A model generated the notes under the pieces. It made no database searches, was not told the origin of the DNA, and worked only from the letters and a program-made list of their open reading frames with translations. A DNA stretch of 9,615 nt from Candidatus Methylomirabilota bacterium (GTDB lineage Bacteria; Methylomirabilota; Methylomirabilia; Methylomirabilales; JACPAU01): positions 1 through 9,615 of the forward strand of contig JAHFDC010000015.1 in assembly GCA_023249205.1 (NCBI GenBank). Direction: 5' to 3'. A program made the translations under genes and the position numbers. Shown here in pieces: positions 1-6,970 of the stretch (position 1 is its first letter; every line of letters starts with the position of its first letter).

Positions 1-141
1 GAAGTTCACCGCCTCGGGGGTGACCCGGGCCGCCGCCAGGGTGAGGTCCCCCTCGTTCTCCCGGTCCGCGTCATCCACGACGATGACCAGGCCCCCGGCC
101 CGGATTACCTCCAGGGCGGCGTCCACGGTGGTGAAGGGCAT
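1..141 (-). CDS. ribB: 3,4-dihydroxy-2-butanone 4-phosphate synthase, N-terminal fragment (RibB or RibBA)
   Basis: The first 47 residues of the enzyme that converts ribulose 5-phosphate to 3,4-dihydroxy-2-butanone 4-phosphate and formate, the four-carbon donor for lumazine in riboflavin synthesis; the rest lies beyond the left edge. The translation begins [17 protein letters not shown] and continues through [19 protein letters not shown]. The acidic loop [11 protein letters not shown] (residues 24-34) is the family hallmark and holds the metal and substrate-binding acidic residues. The ATG overlaps the ribE stop codon as TGATG, and a GGAG lies seven bases before the ATG inside the end of ribE, so translation is probably coupled. 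Many bacteria fuse this domain to GTP cyclohydrolase II (RibA); the visible part cannot tell whether this is RibB alone or RibBA. The identity is firm and the domain architecture is unknown. Confidence 0.93.
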   Translation of the reverse strand, partial: MPFTTVDAALEVIRAGGLVIVVDDADRENEGDLTLAAARVTPEAVNF

Positions 142-737
142 CAGGGGGCTCCGAGCGCCAGCATGCGCTGCACGTACTTCCCCAGGATGTCGGTCTCCAG
201 GTTCACCGGGTCTCCGGGCTGCTTCAGCCCCAGGGTGGTCGCGGCGAGGGTGTGTGGGATGACGGCGACGGCGAAGGCCCCCGCCTCGAGCGCCGCCACG
301 GTGAGGCTTACCCCGTCCACGGCCACCGATCCCTTCAGGACCAGCAGAGGCGCAAGGTCAGGCGGGGACGCGAACCGGAACCGGTGCGAGTCCCCGCGGG
401 CCTCCCGGCTGAGGAGAGTGCCCACCCCGTCCACGTGCCCGGTCACGAAGTGTCCGCCGAGCCGAGCCATCGGTGTCAGGGGCCGCTCCAGGTTGACGCG
501 CTGGGCATTCCGGAGATTCCCCAGCGTGGTGCGCTTGATCGTCTCCTCGGAAAGGTCCACGGTGAAGGATGCGGCGTCTGCGGCCACCACGGTCAGGCAG
601 GCCCCGTCCACCGCGATGCTCCCCCCCACCGCCAGATCCTCCAGGACCTTCCGGGCCCCAATCACCAGCGTGAGGCTCCGATCGCCGGGGAACGTCCGGA
701 GGACCGTTCCCACCTCCTCGATCAGACCCGTGAACAC
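141..737 (-). CDS. ribE: Riboflavin synthase, alpha chain
   Basis: Catalyses dismutation of two 6,7-dimethyl-8-ribityllumazine molecules to riboflavin and a pyrimidinedione, the last step of the pathway. At 198 residues it has the usual length and two tandem lumazine-binding barrels, about 1-97 and 98-190. Seen motifs are the N-terminal [20 protein letters not shown] (41-50, with the conserved Cys47), [12 protein letters not shown] (95-106), the second-repeat copy [10 protein letters not shown] (138-147) and [12 protein letters not shown] (178-189) leading to the C-terminal helix. The start codon is GTG, chosen because the family begins exactly at M-FTG and because GGGGAG sits six bases upstream, inside ribD. 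The gene overlaps ribD by 16 bases and shares one base with the ribB start. It is also called ribC in Bacillus-style naming. Confidence 0.97.
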   Translation of the reverse strand: MFTGLIEEVGTVLRTFPGDRSLTLVIGARKVLEDLAVGGSIAVDGACLTVVAADAASFTVDLSEETIKRTTLGNLRNAQRVNLERPLTPMARLGGHFVTGHVDGVGTLLSREARGDSHRFRFASPPDLAPLLVLKGSVAVDGVSLTVAALEAGAFAVAVIPHTLAATTLGLKQPGDPVNLETDILGKYVQRMLALGAP

Positions 738-1861
738 GGGTGACTCCCCAGGGGTCCCTGCACGTACCCCTCCACGAGCAGGTCGCGGCCGAGGGGGGTG
801 ATCCGGACCTCCCGCAGAGGGACGGCATCCGCGAGTTTCTCGATGCCGGGACCGCCGACGGCCCCCGGGGCGGTTGTCCCTCCGATGAGGAGAGGGGCGA
901 CGAAGAAGGCGACCTTGTCCACGATTCCCTCGGCCAGGGCGGAGGCGTGGACGGCCGCTCCCCCCTCGATGAGGACGCTGGTGATCTCGCGCGCCGCCAG
1001 CGCCCGCATCACGGCGGCGAGGGAGATCCGCTCGCCGCTCTGCGCCAGGACCAGGACCGTGGCCCCGGCCTCCCGGAGCTGCACCACCCTCTCGGCGGGC
1101 GCCTCCGGGCCCACCGCCACCAGCGTTGGCGCCGCGGAGAGGGGATCGAGCACGCGCGCATCAAGCGGGAGCCGGGCCAGGGTGTCCACGACGACCCGCA
1201 CCGGGTCCCGCTCCCCGGGGATCCCCAGCCGGGTGGTGAGGAGCGGGTCATCCCGGAGGATGGTCCCGATCCCCACAAGGATCGCATCCACCTCGTTGCG
1301 CATCTCGTGGACGCGGCGGCGCGCCTCTTCCCCAGTGATCCAGCGGGACTCCCCCGTGACGGTGGCGATCTTCCCGTCGAGGCTGACCGCTGCCTTCAGC
1401 GTGACGAAGGGGCGGCCGTCCGTCATATACGTAAAAAAAACTTCGTTCAGGCGGACCGCCTCGCCTTCGAGAACCCCCACCTCCGCGGCGACCCCGGCCT
1501 CCCGGAGCAGCCCGAGGCCGCGGCCGTTCACCTGTGGGTTCGGGTCCACCGTCGCCGCGACGACCCGCCGGACGCCGCTCGCCACGATCCGGGGCACGCA
1601 GGGAGGGGTCCGCCCGTGATGGCAGCAGGGCTCCAGGCTCACGTAGAGGGTGGCGCCTCGAGCCGCATCGCCGACCGCATCGAGTGCCATCACTTCGGCG
1701 TGCGGGGCCCCCGCGCGGGCATGGAAGCCCTCGCCGACGATGCGTCCTTCTTTGACGAGGAGAGCGCCGACCATCGGGTTCGGGCTCGCCCGGCCCCGCC
1801 CCGCCTCGGCCAGCGCGAGGGCCCGGGCCATGAAGGCCCGGTCGGCCTGCTGTCCTTCCAT
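722..1861 (-). CDS. ribD: Bifunctional diaminohydroxyphosphoribosylaminopyrimidine deaminase / 5-amino-6-(5-phosphoribosylamino)uracil reductase
   Basis: Performs the second and third pyrimidine-branch steps of riboflavin synthesis: hydrolytic deamination, then NADPH-dependent ribosyl reduction. Residues 1-145 form the cytidine-deaminase-like domain, with FMARALALA (10-18), PNPMVG (27-32), the zinc and catalytic HAE (54-56) and the PCCHHGRTPPC zinc motif (78-88, Cys79 and Cys88). Residues 150-379 form the dihydrofolate-reductase-like domain, with KAAVSLDGKIA (156-166), ILVGIGTILRDDPLLTTR (194-211) and LIEGGAAVHASAL. I place the start at the ATG at 1861, giving 379 residues, rather than the in-frame GTG at 1885: the ATG has GAGGG nine bases upstream, the GTG has no ribosome site, and family members start just before the FMARAL helix. 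It is the first gene of the rib operon. A run of eight T in the coding strand encodes the conserved Phe-Phe near residue 142. Confidence 0.96.
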   Translation of the reverse strand: MEGQQADRAFMARALALAEAGRGRASPNPMVGALLVKEGRIVGEGFHARAGAPHAEVMALDAVGDAARGATLYVSLEPCCHHGRTPPCVPRIVASGVRRVVAATVDPNPQVNGRGLGLLREAGVAAEVGVLEGEAVRLNEVFFTYMTDGRPFVTLKAAVSLDGKIATVTGESRWITGEEARRRVHEMRNEVDAILVGIGTILRDDPLLTTRLGIPGERDPVRVVVDTLARLPLDARVLDPLSAAPTLVAVGPEAPAERVVQLREAGATVLVLAQSGERISLAAVMRALAAREITSVLIEGGAAVHASALAEGIVDKVAFFVAPLLIGGTTAPGAVGGPGIEKLADAVPLREVRITPLGRDLLVEGYVQGPLGSHPCSRV

Positions 1862-1870
1862 TCCGCTGGA

Positions 1871-1875
1871 CCCTC
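1871..1875 (-). promoter_or_regulatory. Ribosome binding site deciding the ribD start
   Basis: GAGGG on the minus strand, nine bases before the ATG at 1861. It supports that ATG over the in-frame GTG 24 bases further upstream, which has no purine-rich site before it. Confidence 0.6.
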
Positions 1876-1901
1876 GTGAAAACACGCCAATTTCGCGGAG
1901 T

Positions 1902-1916
1902 TAGGCTGCCAGCCTA
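1902..1916. repeat. Palindrome covering the rib -10 box and start site
   Basis: A 15-base interrupted palindrome with 7-base arms TAGGCTG and CAGCCTA around one central base. One arm is the -10 hexamer itself and the other falls at the expected transcription start. With a single central base it is better read as a protein-binding dyad than as an RNA hairpin. A second dyad, CACTC (1918-1922) with GAGTG (1931-1935), fills the promoter spacer. The regulatory meaning is inferred. Confidence 0.5.
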
Positions 1917-1939
1917 GCACTCGCTTTGCGGAGTGTCAA
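1911..1939 (-). promoter_or_regulatory. Sigma70-type promoter of the riboflavin operon
   Basis: Minus-strand TTGACA (1939-1934), a perfect -35 box, then a 17-base spacer and TAGGCT (1916-1911) as -10, preceded by TG one base earlier (extended -10). Transcription would start near 1904, leaving a leader of about 43 bases before the ribD ATG. The -10 matches the consensus at only 3 of 6 positions, but exactly the same hexamer follows the -35 of trxA at the same spacing, which argues it is real. It lies in the gap after ftsY, so the rib genes need not depend on read-through from smc. Confidence 0.72.
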
Positions 1940-1951
1940 GCGAACGGGGGC

Positions 1952-2872
1952 TCAGTCTGGCAGCAACGCGGCGGCGAAGGCGGTGGGGGAGAAGGGGGCG
2001 AGGTCCTCGAGGTCTTCCCCCACCCCGAGGAAGCGAACTGGCACGGCCAGGGCCTCCACGATCCCGAGGACCGCCCCCCCCTTCGCGGTGCCGTCAATCT
2101 TCGTGAGGATGAGGCCGGTGAGCGGAGCCACCAGGTGAAATTCCCGCGCCTGGGTGAGAACGTTCAACCCTGTGGTGGCGTCCAGAACCAGGAGGACTTC
2201 GTGGGGAGCACCTGGCAGTTCCTTCCCGAGCACCCGGACCATTTTGCGCAATTCCTCCATCAGGTTCCGCTTGGTGTGGAGGCGCCCGGCGGTGTCAATG
2301 AAGACGCGATCGGTACCCCTGGCCCGGGCGGCGTGAAGCGCGTCGAAGGCGACCGCGGTCGGATCCGCGCGTGCCTGATGCGCGATCACCTCCGCGCCGC
2401 AACGCTCGCCCCACGCCTGCAATTGCTCAATGGCGGCGGCGCGGAAGGTGTCGGCCGCGGCCAGGAGGACCTGCTCTCCCGAGCGGACCGCGCGGTGGGC
2501 CAGTTTCCCGATGGTGGTGGTTTTCCCGGAGCCGTTGACGCCGAGGACGAGAACGACCCAGGGTTTTGCGACCGCGCGCGGGACACCCTCCGGGATCGTC
2601 AGGCGGGTGGCGATTTCCTTCCGGAGGGTGGATCGAGCCGCAGCGGCATCCGGGAGCCCGCCGGCCTGTCTGCGATGCCGCAGCGCCTCAAGCATCGCGG
2701 CCGCCACCGCGACCCCCGTATCCGCCTGGATGAGGGCCTCCTCGAGTTCCTCCAGGGTGGTCGGCTGAAGCGGGCCGCTCCCGAAGAGGGCTGCGGCCTT
2801 CTCGCGCAGGGCCTGCCGGGTCTTCTGGAGGCCCGCCCGGAGGCGGGGAAAAGGCGTCGTGCCTTCGACCAC
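1952..2872 (-). CDS. ftsY: Signal recognition particle receptor FtsY
   Basis: SRP GTPase that docks Ffh-ribosome complexes at the inner membrane for co-translational insertion. The 306 residues comprise an N domain (about 10-95, helical, starting FPRLRAGLQKTRQAL) and a G domain. Seen GTPase motifs: P-loop GVNGSGKTTT (111-120), DTFRAAA (141-147), DTAGR (193-197), TKIDGTAKGG (257-266) and GVGEDLEDL (283-291), with the typical C-terminal PFSPTAFAAALL. FtsY rather than Ffh: there is no methionine-rich M domain, and the end is right for FtsY. It lacks the long acidic A domain of enterobacterial FtsY, as many lineages do. The start is GTG with no visible Shine-Dalgarno; no better start exists between the upstream in-frame TGA and the N domain. 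It lies nine bases after the roadblock-like gene in the same frame, so translation probably depends on coupling. Confidence 0.96.
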   Translation of the reverse strand: MVEGTTPFPRLRAGLQKTRQALREKAAALFGSGPLQPTTLEELEEALIQADTGVAVAAAMLEALRHRRQAGGLPDAAAARSTLRKEIATRLTIPEGVPRAVAKPWVVLVLGVNGSGKTTTIGKLAHRAVRSGEQVLLAAADTFRAAAIEQLQAWGERCGAEVIAHQARADPTAVAFDALHAARARGTDRVFIDTAGRLHTKRNLMEELRKMVRVLGKELPGAPHEVLLVLDATTGLNVLTQAREFHLVAPLTGLILTKIDGTAKGGAVLGIVEALAVPVRFLGVGEDLEDLAPFSPTAFAAALLPD

Positions 2873-2881
2873 TGGGGGGAC

Positions 2882-3241
2882 TCAGGCGAGGGCGGCGTTC
2901 AGGGCGAAGCCGACCTTGCGGGCTTCGAAGAGGGCCTGGCCAAGGTTGCCGTCCCGGTCCAGGTGCAGCGCGAGGCCGTACTTGCCCTGGAGGAGGATCA
3001 GGACCACGGACCCTCGCTCGGCGTCCAGGATCGTCGCCCGGAGGGGTCCCCCTTCGAGGCGGGGGACGACGGTCGCGAGCTCCCGGAGGAAAAGGGCGCA
3101 ATGGGCCCCGAGATCCTCCCGGGAGTCGGCCGGATCGGCGGCGGCGGAGGCCAGGACGATGCCGTCCGGGTCCAGCAGGGCGCAGCCGCGGAGGCCGACG
3201 CCTCGCGCGACCAGGCTCCGGAGGGCTGCTTCGAACTCCAT
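2882..3241 (-). CDS. Roadblock/LC7 (MglB-like) domain protein between smc and ftsY
   Basis: A 119-residue cytoplasmic protein with no signal peptide or membrane segment. I recognise it by pattern rather than strong motif. The predicted order of helix (2-13), strand pair CALLDPDGIVLAS (20-32), helix EDLGAHCALFLRELATV (42-58), three strands (about 66-74, 78-84, 87-94), then helix NLGQALFEARKVGFAL (99-114) is the roadblock/LC7 layout, and the GIVLAS turn and the DGNLG before the last helix are typical. Roadblock proteins dimerise and often regulate small Ras-like GTPases such as MglA, but no such GTPase is in view. Its neighbours are smc, whose stop overlaps this ATG as TGATG, and ftsY, itself a GTPase, in the same frame nine bases after the stop. 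The specific function is unknown; the family call is moderate. Confidence 0.7.
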   Translation of the reverse strand: MEFEAALRSLVARGVGLRGCALLDPDGIVLASAAADPADSREDLGAHCALFLRELATVVPRLEGGPLRATILDAERGSVVLILLQGKYGLALHLDRDGNLGQALFEARKVGFALNAALA

Positions 3242-6200
3242 CAGGCTCCTACCACACCCGCCGGTCCGGCCGCCGGGACCTCTGCCACCAGGGCGAGCGA
3301 GACGAGCTTGGAGACGCCGGGTTCCTCCATCGTGACCCCGTAGAGAACGCTGGCAGCCTCCATCGTCCGGGGGTGATGCGTAATAATGATCGTCTGGGTC
3401 GTGACCGCCAGTTCCCCGAGGAGGGCGAGGAACCGCTCCACGTTGGGTTCGTCCAGGGCGGCATCCACTTCGTCCAGGACGCAGAAGGGGCTGGGGCGGA
3501 ACGAGAAGAGAGCCATGAGAAACGCCAGGGCTCCCAGCGATTTTTCGCCGCCGGAGAGGAGGTTCAGGTTGACCATCTGCTTCCCGGGGATCCGCACTCG
3601 GATGTCCACCCCCGGCTCCGCCTCCCCCTCCGCTTCCTGGAGGGAGAGCGTCGCTTCCCCCCCGCCGAAGAGACGCTGCCAGTACCGGCTGAAGTGGTGG
3701 GTGACTTCCTCCAACGTGCCCGCGAACCGGCCCGCGATGATCCGCTCGATCTCCGCGATGGTCGCCCGCAGGGAGGTCACCGAGGCACGCAGGTCCGCCG
3801 CCTGGCTCTCCAGGAACTGCACCCGCGCCGTCAGTGCCGCGAACTCCTCGAGGGCGGCCATGTTCACGGCGCCCGCTTCCCGCACCTTTTCTTTGAGCGA
3901 CTCGAGCTCGGCCCGGACCGCCTCCGGGTCCCCCGCGAACCCGGCGACCCGGAGGGCAACCTCCTCCAGGCTGGAGCCGGTTTCTTCCTGGAGGGATTGG
4001 AGGAGGAGCGTCCGCTCCCGCTGGATCTCCGCCCCCCGGGCGACCATCCCCGCTGCCCGCTCTGCCGCCTCGCCCTCCCTTCGTCGGGCCTGGCGGAGGG
4101 TGTCTTCCTCTTGCCGCAGGTGCTCGAGCGCCGCAGCCCGGACCTCCCCTCGCGCGCGGAGGGCTTCGGCCGCAGCCGTCTCTTCCTGGCGCGTCGCGAG
4201 GAGGCGCTCCCGGAGGACCGCGGCCTCCGTCTGAAGCAGGGCCTGCCGCGTTCCTGTCTCTGCCATCTCGCGCTCGGCCCGGGCCCGATCCGCCTCCGCC
4301 TCCTCCCGCTCCTGTCGCAGGCGGGCCAGGGTCTGGCCGCTCCCCTGTCGCCGCTCGGCGAGGGCGCCGTGGACCGCCCGTGCCTCGGCCACGGCCGCGC
4401 GCACACGATCCCGGCGCTCCTGCTCGGTCCGGAGGGCCGCCTCGGCGGCGGCGGCCTCCTCCTGGAGGCGTCCCTCCTCGGCTTCCAGAACGGCCGCGGC
4501 TTTCTCTGCCACCTCCCCTTCCCGGTGGATTCGGCCGGCGTCGGCATCGTGGGTGCTCAGTTCGGAGGCGAAAAGTTCGATCTGGCTCGCGATCCGGGAC
4601 CCCTCCGTCCGGGTCTCCGCGAAGTCCCGCTCCGCCTGGGACCGTTGCTGCTCCGCCGCCTCTACGGTCTCTGCCAGATCCCTGAGCCGCCGCTCCACGC
4701 CGGCCAGCGCCTCCGCCTGCCGCTCGCAGGCGGCCTCGCTCTCCGTGAGGGCCCGGACCTGGGGTTCCCGCTCTGCCCGGTCGTCTGCGATCTGGCGGCG
4801 CCGGGAGAGGAGCCCGCCGGCCGGAGGGGTCCCTCCCGTCAGCACCCCGCGGTCTGTCAGGACCTCTCCAGCCAGCGTCGCCATGGCCCAGGGGGCGGGG
4901 AGAAGCGGGGCCAGGGCAAAGGCCGCATCGAGGTCCTCCACCAGCAGGGCATCGCCGAACAGGCGGGCCACGACAACGGCCGCCTCCGGTGCCGCCTGGA
5001 TGAGGGCGGTGGCCGGGCCGATGACGCGCGCGCCCGGGGGAAGCGGCGGCCAGGCGCGGGCGGGGAGGGGCTCGGGGGGCAGCAGGAAGGTCGCGCGCCC
5101 CTCTCCTGTTGCTGTGAGGTGCGCCAGCGCCGCCCGCGCCTCGACGGCGCCGGTCGTGAGGAGGCCCTGGAGGAGTCCGCCCAGCAATGCTTCGAGGGCC
5201 CGCTCGTAGGGGGCTGGGACCCGGACGACCTCGCTCAGGGGTGCGCGGATGCTCGCCCCGACGCGGGTCCCCCGCTGGCGCTCGGTGAGGAGGGTGCGCG
5301 TTCCCTCCTCGAAGCCGGTGAGGCCCCGCTCGAGGTCCTCCAGGGCTTGAAGCCGGCTCTCGACCCGGCTCAGATCCTCTCGTTGCTTCAGGCGCTTCTC
5401 GTTCGCCGTCTCGAGGGCGCGGGCCGCCACCGCCCGCTCCTCCAGTCCCCGGCTCCGCTCCTCCTTGAGCGCAGCCAGACTCGCCTCCGCCCGGGCGAGA
5501 CGGCCGGCCGCCTCGACCAGACGCCCCTCCAGCGAGCGATGGCCCGTTCGACTCGCGTCCAATTGCCCCGCGAGGCGCCCGGCAGTCGCCTTGAGTTCGG
5601 CCTCGCGGTGCTGGAGGTTCCGGGCCCGGTTTCGCGCCGTGGCCAGGGCGGCCGCGTGCCCGATCAGGGCCCGGCGCACCCTTTCGGCCCGCGCCGTCGC
5701 CTCCGCCACGCGGACCTCGAGCGCCGCCTGCTCGTCGGCGAACTGTCGCAGTGTGGCCTCTCCCTCCAGGAGGGCGGCGGTCAGTTCCTCCCCCCGCGTC
5801 TCCTCGGTGCCGGCCTCGGCCCCGAGGCTGGCGATCCGTTCGGCGAGGCGGGCGAGGGTCGTGGTCAGCGCGGCCTCGCGTTCCCGGAGGCTGGCCCGCT
5901 GAGCCTCCAGGTGCGTGAGGGCGGCTTCGTCCCGTTGGAGAGCCGTTCGGATGCGGAAGAGCCCCTCCTGCGCAGCGGCGATGGCCCGCTCCTCCGTGAG
6001 GTCGGCCAGCCGGGCCTCCTCCAGATGCGCCTCCATCCGCCGAACCTCGGCCGCGACGGCCCCCCGGGCCTCCTGCACGGCCCGGGTCTCCGCCGCTGCC
6101 GCCGCGACGGCCCGCTCGAGGCGGCTCGCCTCCTGGACGCGGAGCCAGAGGTGGAGATCGGCTGCCCGCTCCTGGAGGGTTTTCACCCGCTCCGCCTTGC

Positions 6201-6828
6201 GGGCCTGCCGCTGGAGGGAGGTTCGCTGGCGCTCCAGTTCGCCGAGAATATCCGTCACGCGCGTGAGGTTCTGGTCCGCCCCCGCGAGCTTGGTGAGGGC
6301 CGCGTGGCGCCGGACCTTGTACTTCATGATGCCGGCCGCTTCCTCGAGCAGCGCGCGGCGGTCGGCGGGACGGGCCGCGATCAGGGACTGGATCTCCCCC
6401 TGCTCGATGAGAGAGTACGGCTCGGCCCCCACGCCGGTGTCGAGGAACAGGTCGGTGACATCCCGCAGACGGCAGGGGGCGTTGTTCAGGAGGTACTCGC
6501 TCTCACCCGAGCGGTAGAGGCGTCGTCCGACGCTGAACTCGGTGCGGGGGACCGGGAGGTTCCCGTTATCATTTCGGAGGGTGAGGACGACTTCCGCCAT
6601 GCCCACCGGCCTCCGGCGGGCATTGCCGGCGAAGATCAGGTCTTCCATCCTGTCCCCGCGGAGGAGCTTCGCGCTCTGCTCCCCGAGGACCCATCGGATG
6701 GCGTCGGAGAGATTGCTCTTGCCGCAGCCGTTCGGACCAACGATGGCGGTGATCCCGGGGCGAAACTGAATGGAGACTTTTTCAACAAAAGACTTGAAGC
6801 CAATGAGGCTAATTTCTGAAAGATGCAT
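3241..6828 (-). CDS. smc: Chromosome segregation ATPase SMC
   Basis: Structural maintenance of chromosomes protein, the ATPase of the SMC-ScpAB condensin that extrudes DNA loops and resolves sister origins. The 1195 residues are the usual bacterial length. Order: N-terminal head MHLSEISLIGFKSF with Walker A GPNGCGKS (31-38); coiled coil to about 515, rich in Ala, Glu and Arg; hinge at about 520-675, ending GGLLSRRRQI; returning coiled coil; C-terminal head with LSGGEKSLGALAFL (SGGEKS at 1092-1097), Walker B VLDEVDAALDEPN (Asp1119, Glu1120) and ITHHPRTMEAA. A hinge with Gly-rich ends separates it from Rad50 and MukB. I use the ATG at 6828 because family members start at M-x-L-x-x-I and GGAG lies four bases upstream; the longer frame from 6879 would start upstream of the predicted transcript. 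The signature reads GGEKSLGA where GGEKALTA is more usual. No scpA or scpB is in the window. Confidence 0.97.
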   Translation of the reverse strand: MHLSEISLIGFKSFVEKVSIQFRPGITAIVGPNGCGKSNLSDAIRWVLGEQSAKLLRGDRMEDLIFAGNARRRPVGMAEVVLTLRNDNGNLPVPRTEFSVGRRLYRSGESEYLLNNAPCRLRDVTDLFLDTGVGAEPYSLIEQGEIQSLIAARPADRRALLEEAAGIMKYKVRRHAALTKLAGADQNLTRVTDILGELERQRTSLQRQARKAERVKTLQERAADLHLWLRVQEASRLERAVAAAAAETRAVQEARGAVAAEVRRMEAHLEEARLADLTEERAIAAAQEGLFRIRTALQRDEAALTHLEAQRASLREREAALTTTLARLAERIASLGAEAGTEETRGEELTAALLEGEATLRQFADEQAALEVRVAEATARAERVRRALIGHAAALATARNRARNLQHREAELKATAGRLAGQLDASRTGHRSLEGRLVEAAGRLARAEASLAALKEERSRGLEERAVAARALETANEKRLKQREDLSRVESRLQALEDLERGLTGFEEGTRTLLTERQRGTRVGASIRAPLSEVVRVPAPYERALEALLGGLLQGLLTTGAVEARAALAHLTATGEGRATFLLPPEPLPARAWPPLPPGARVIGPATALIQAAPEAAVVVARLFGDALLVEDLDAAFALAPLLPAPWAMATLAGEVLTDRGVLTGGTPPAGGLLSRRRQIADDRAEREPQVRALTESEAACERQAEALAGVERRLRDLAETVEAAEQQRSQAERDFAETRTEGSRIASQIELFASELSTHDADAGRIHREGEVAEKAAAVLEAEEGRLQEEAAAAEAALRTEQERRDRVRAAVAEARAVHGALAERRQGSGQTLARLRQEREEAEADRARAEREMAETGTRQALLQTEAAVLRERLLATRQEETAAAEALRARGEVRAAALEHLRQEEDTLRQARRREGEAAERAAGMVARGAEIQRERTLLLQSLQEETGSSLEEVALRVAGFAGDPEAVRAELESLKEKVREAGAVNMAALEEFAALTARVQFLESQAADLRASVTSLRATIAEIERIIAGRFAGTLEEVTHHFSRYWQRLFGGGEATLSLQEAEGEAEPGVDIRVRIPGKQMVNLNLLSGGEKSLGALAFLMALFSFRPSPFCVLDEVDAALDEPNVERFLALLGELAVTTQTIIITHHPRTMEAASVLYGVTMEEPGVSKLVSLALVAEVPAAGPAGVVGA

Positions 6829-6869
6829 CGCTCTCCGGAACCCGGGGAAGCCTGGAAAAGATCGCGCGG

Positions 6870-6899
6870 ACGCTACCATACCCCTTTACGGCCTGTCAA
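6870..6899 (-). promoter_or_regulatory. Sigma70-type promoter of smc
   Basis: Minus-strand TTGACA (6899-6894), an 18-base spacer and TAGCGT (6875-6870). Predicted transcription start is near 6863, about 35 bases before the smc ATG. The -35 context CGCTTGACA is identical to that of the rib promoter. It supports the shorter smc start. The -10 is GC-rich and matches the consensus at 3 of 6 positions. Confidence 0.65.
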
Positions 6900-6935
6900 G
6901 CGGAAAACGTCAAAATCCGGTGGGATGCGATGGTC

Positions 6936-6964
6936 TTCACCACAAGATATTGTGCTTTGGTGAA
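6936..6964. promoter_or_regulatory. AT-rich palindrome, candidate operator resembling an NrdR box
   Basis: Outer arms TTCACCA (6936-6942) and TGGTGAA (6958-6964) are perfect inverted repeats. Nested within is CACAA-GATA-TTGTG (6941-6954), also perfect. From memory, the NrdR box is close to ACACAATATATTGTGT, and the 16 bases centred on this core match it at 13 positions. NrdR represses ribonucleotide reductase genes, and thioredoxin is an electron donor for that enzyme, which would make a site near trxA sensible. Against it: the site is about 110 bases before the trxA -35, only one box is seen where pairs are common, and no nrd gene is in view. The dyad is certain; its binding protein is a guess. 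Confidence 0.4.
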
Positions 6965-6970
6965 CCCGAA

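Noticed and set aside
740..1879. Plus-strand open frame of 379 codons opposite ribD
   Set aside because: Antisense shadow in the complementary frame of a clear RibD; its composition is biased and there is no ribosome site or motif.
3373..6819. Plus-strand open frame of 1148 codons opposite smc
   Set aside because: It is the antisense shadow of a GC-rich coiled-coil gene, where stop codons are rare. Its translation is low-complexity Gly/Leu/Pro/Arg with no domain, and smc on the other strand has full ATPase motifs.
6829..6879. N-terminal extension of SMC by 17 residues
   Set aside because: The extended start lies upstream of the predicted transcription start, within the promoter, and the family begins at M-HLSEISL with GGAG before it.
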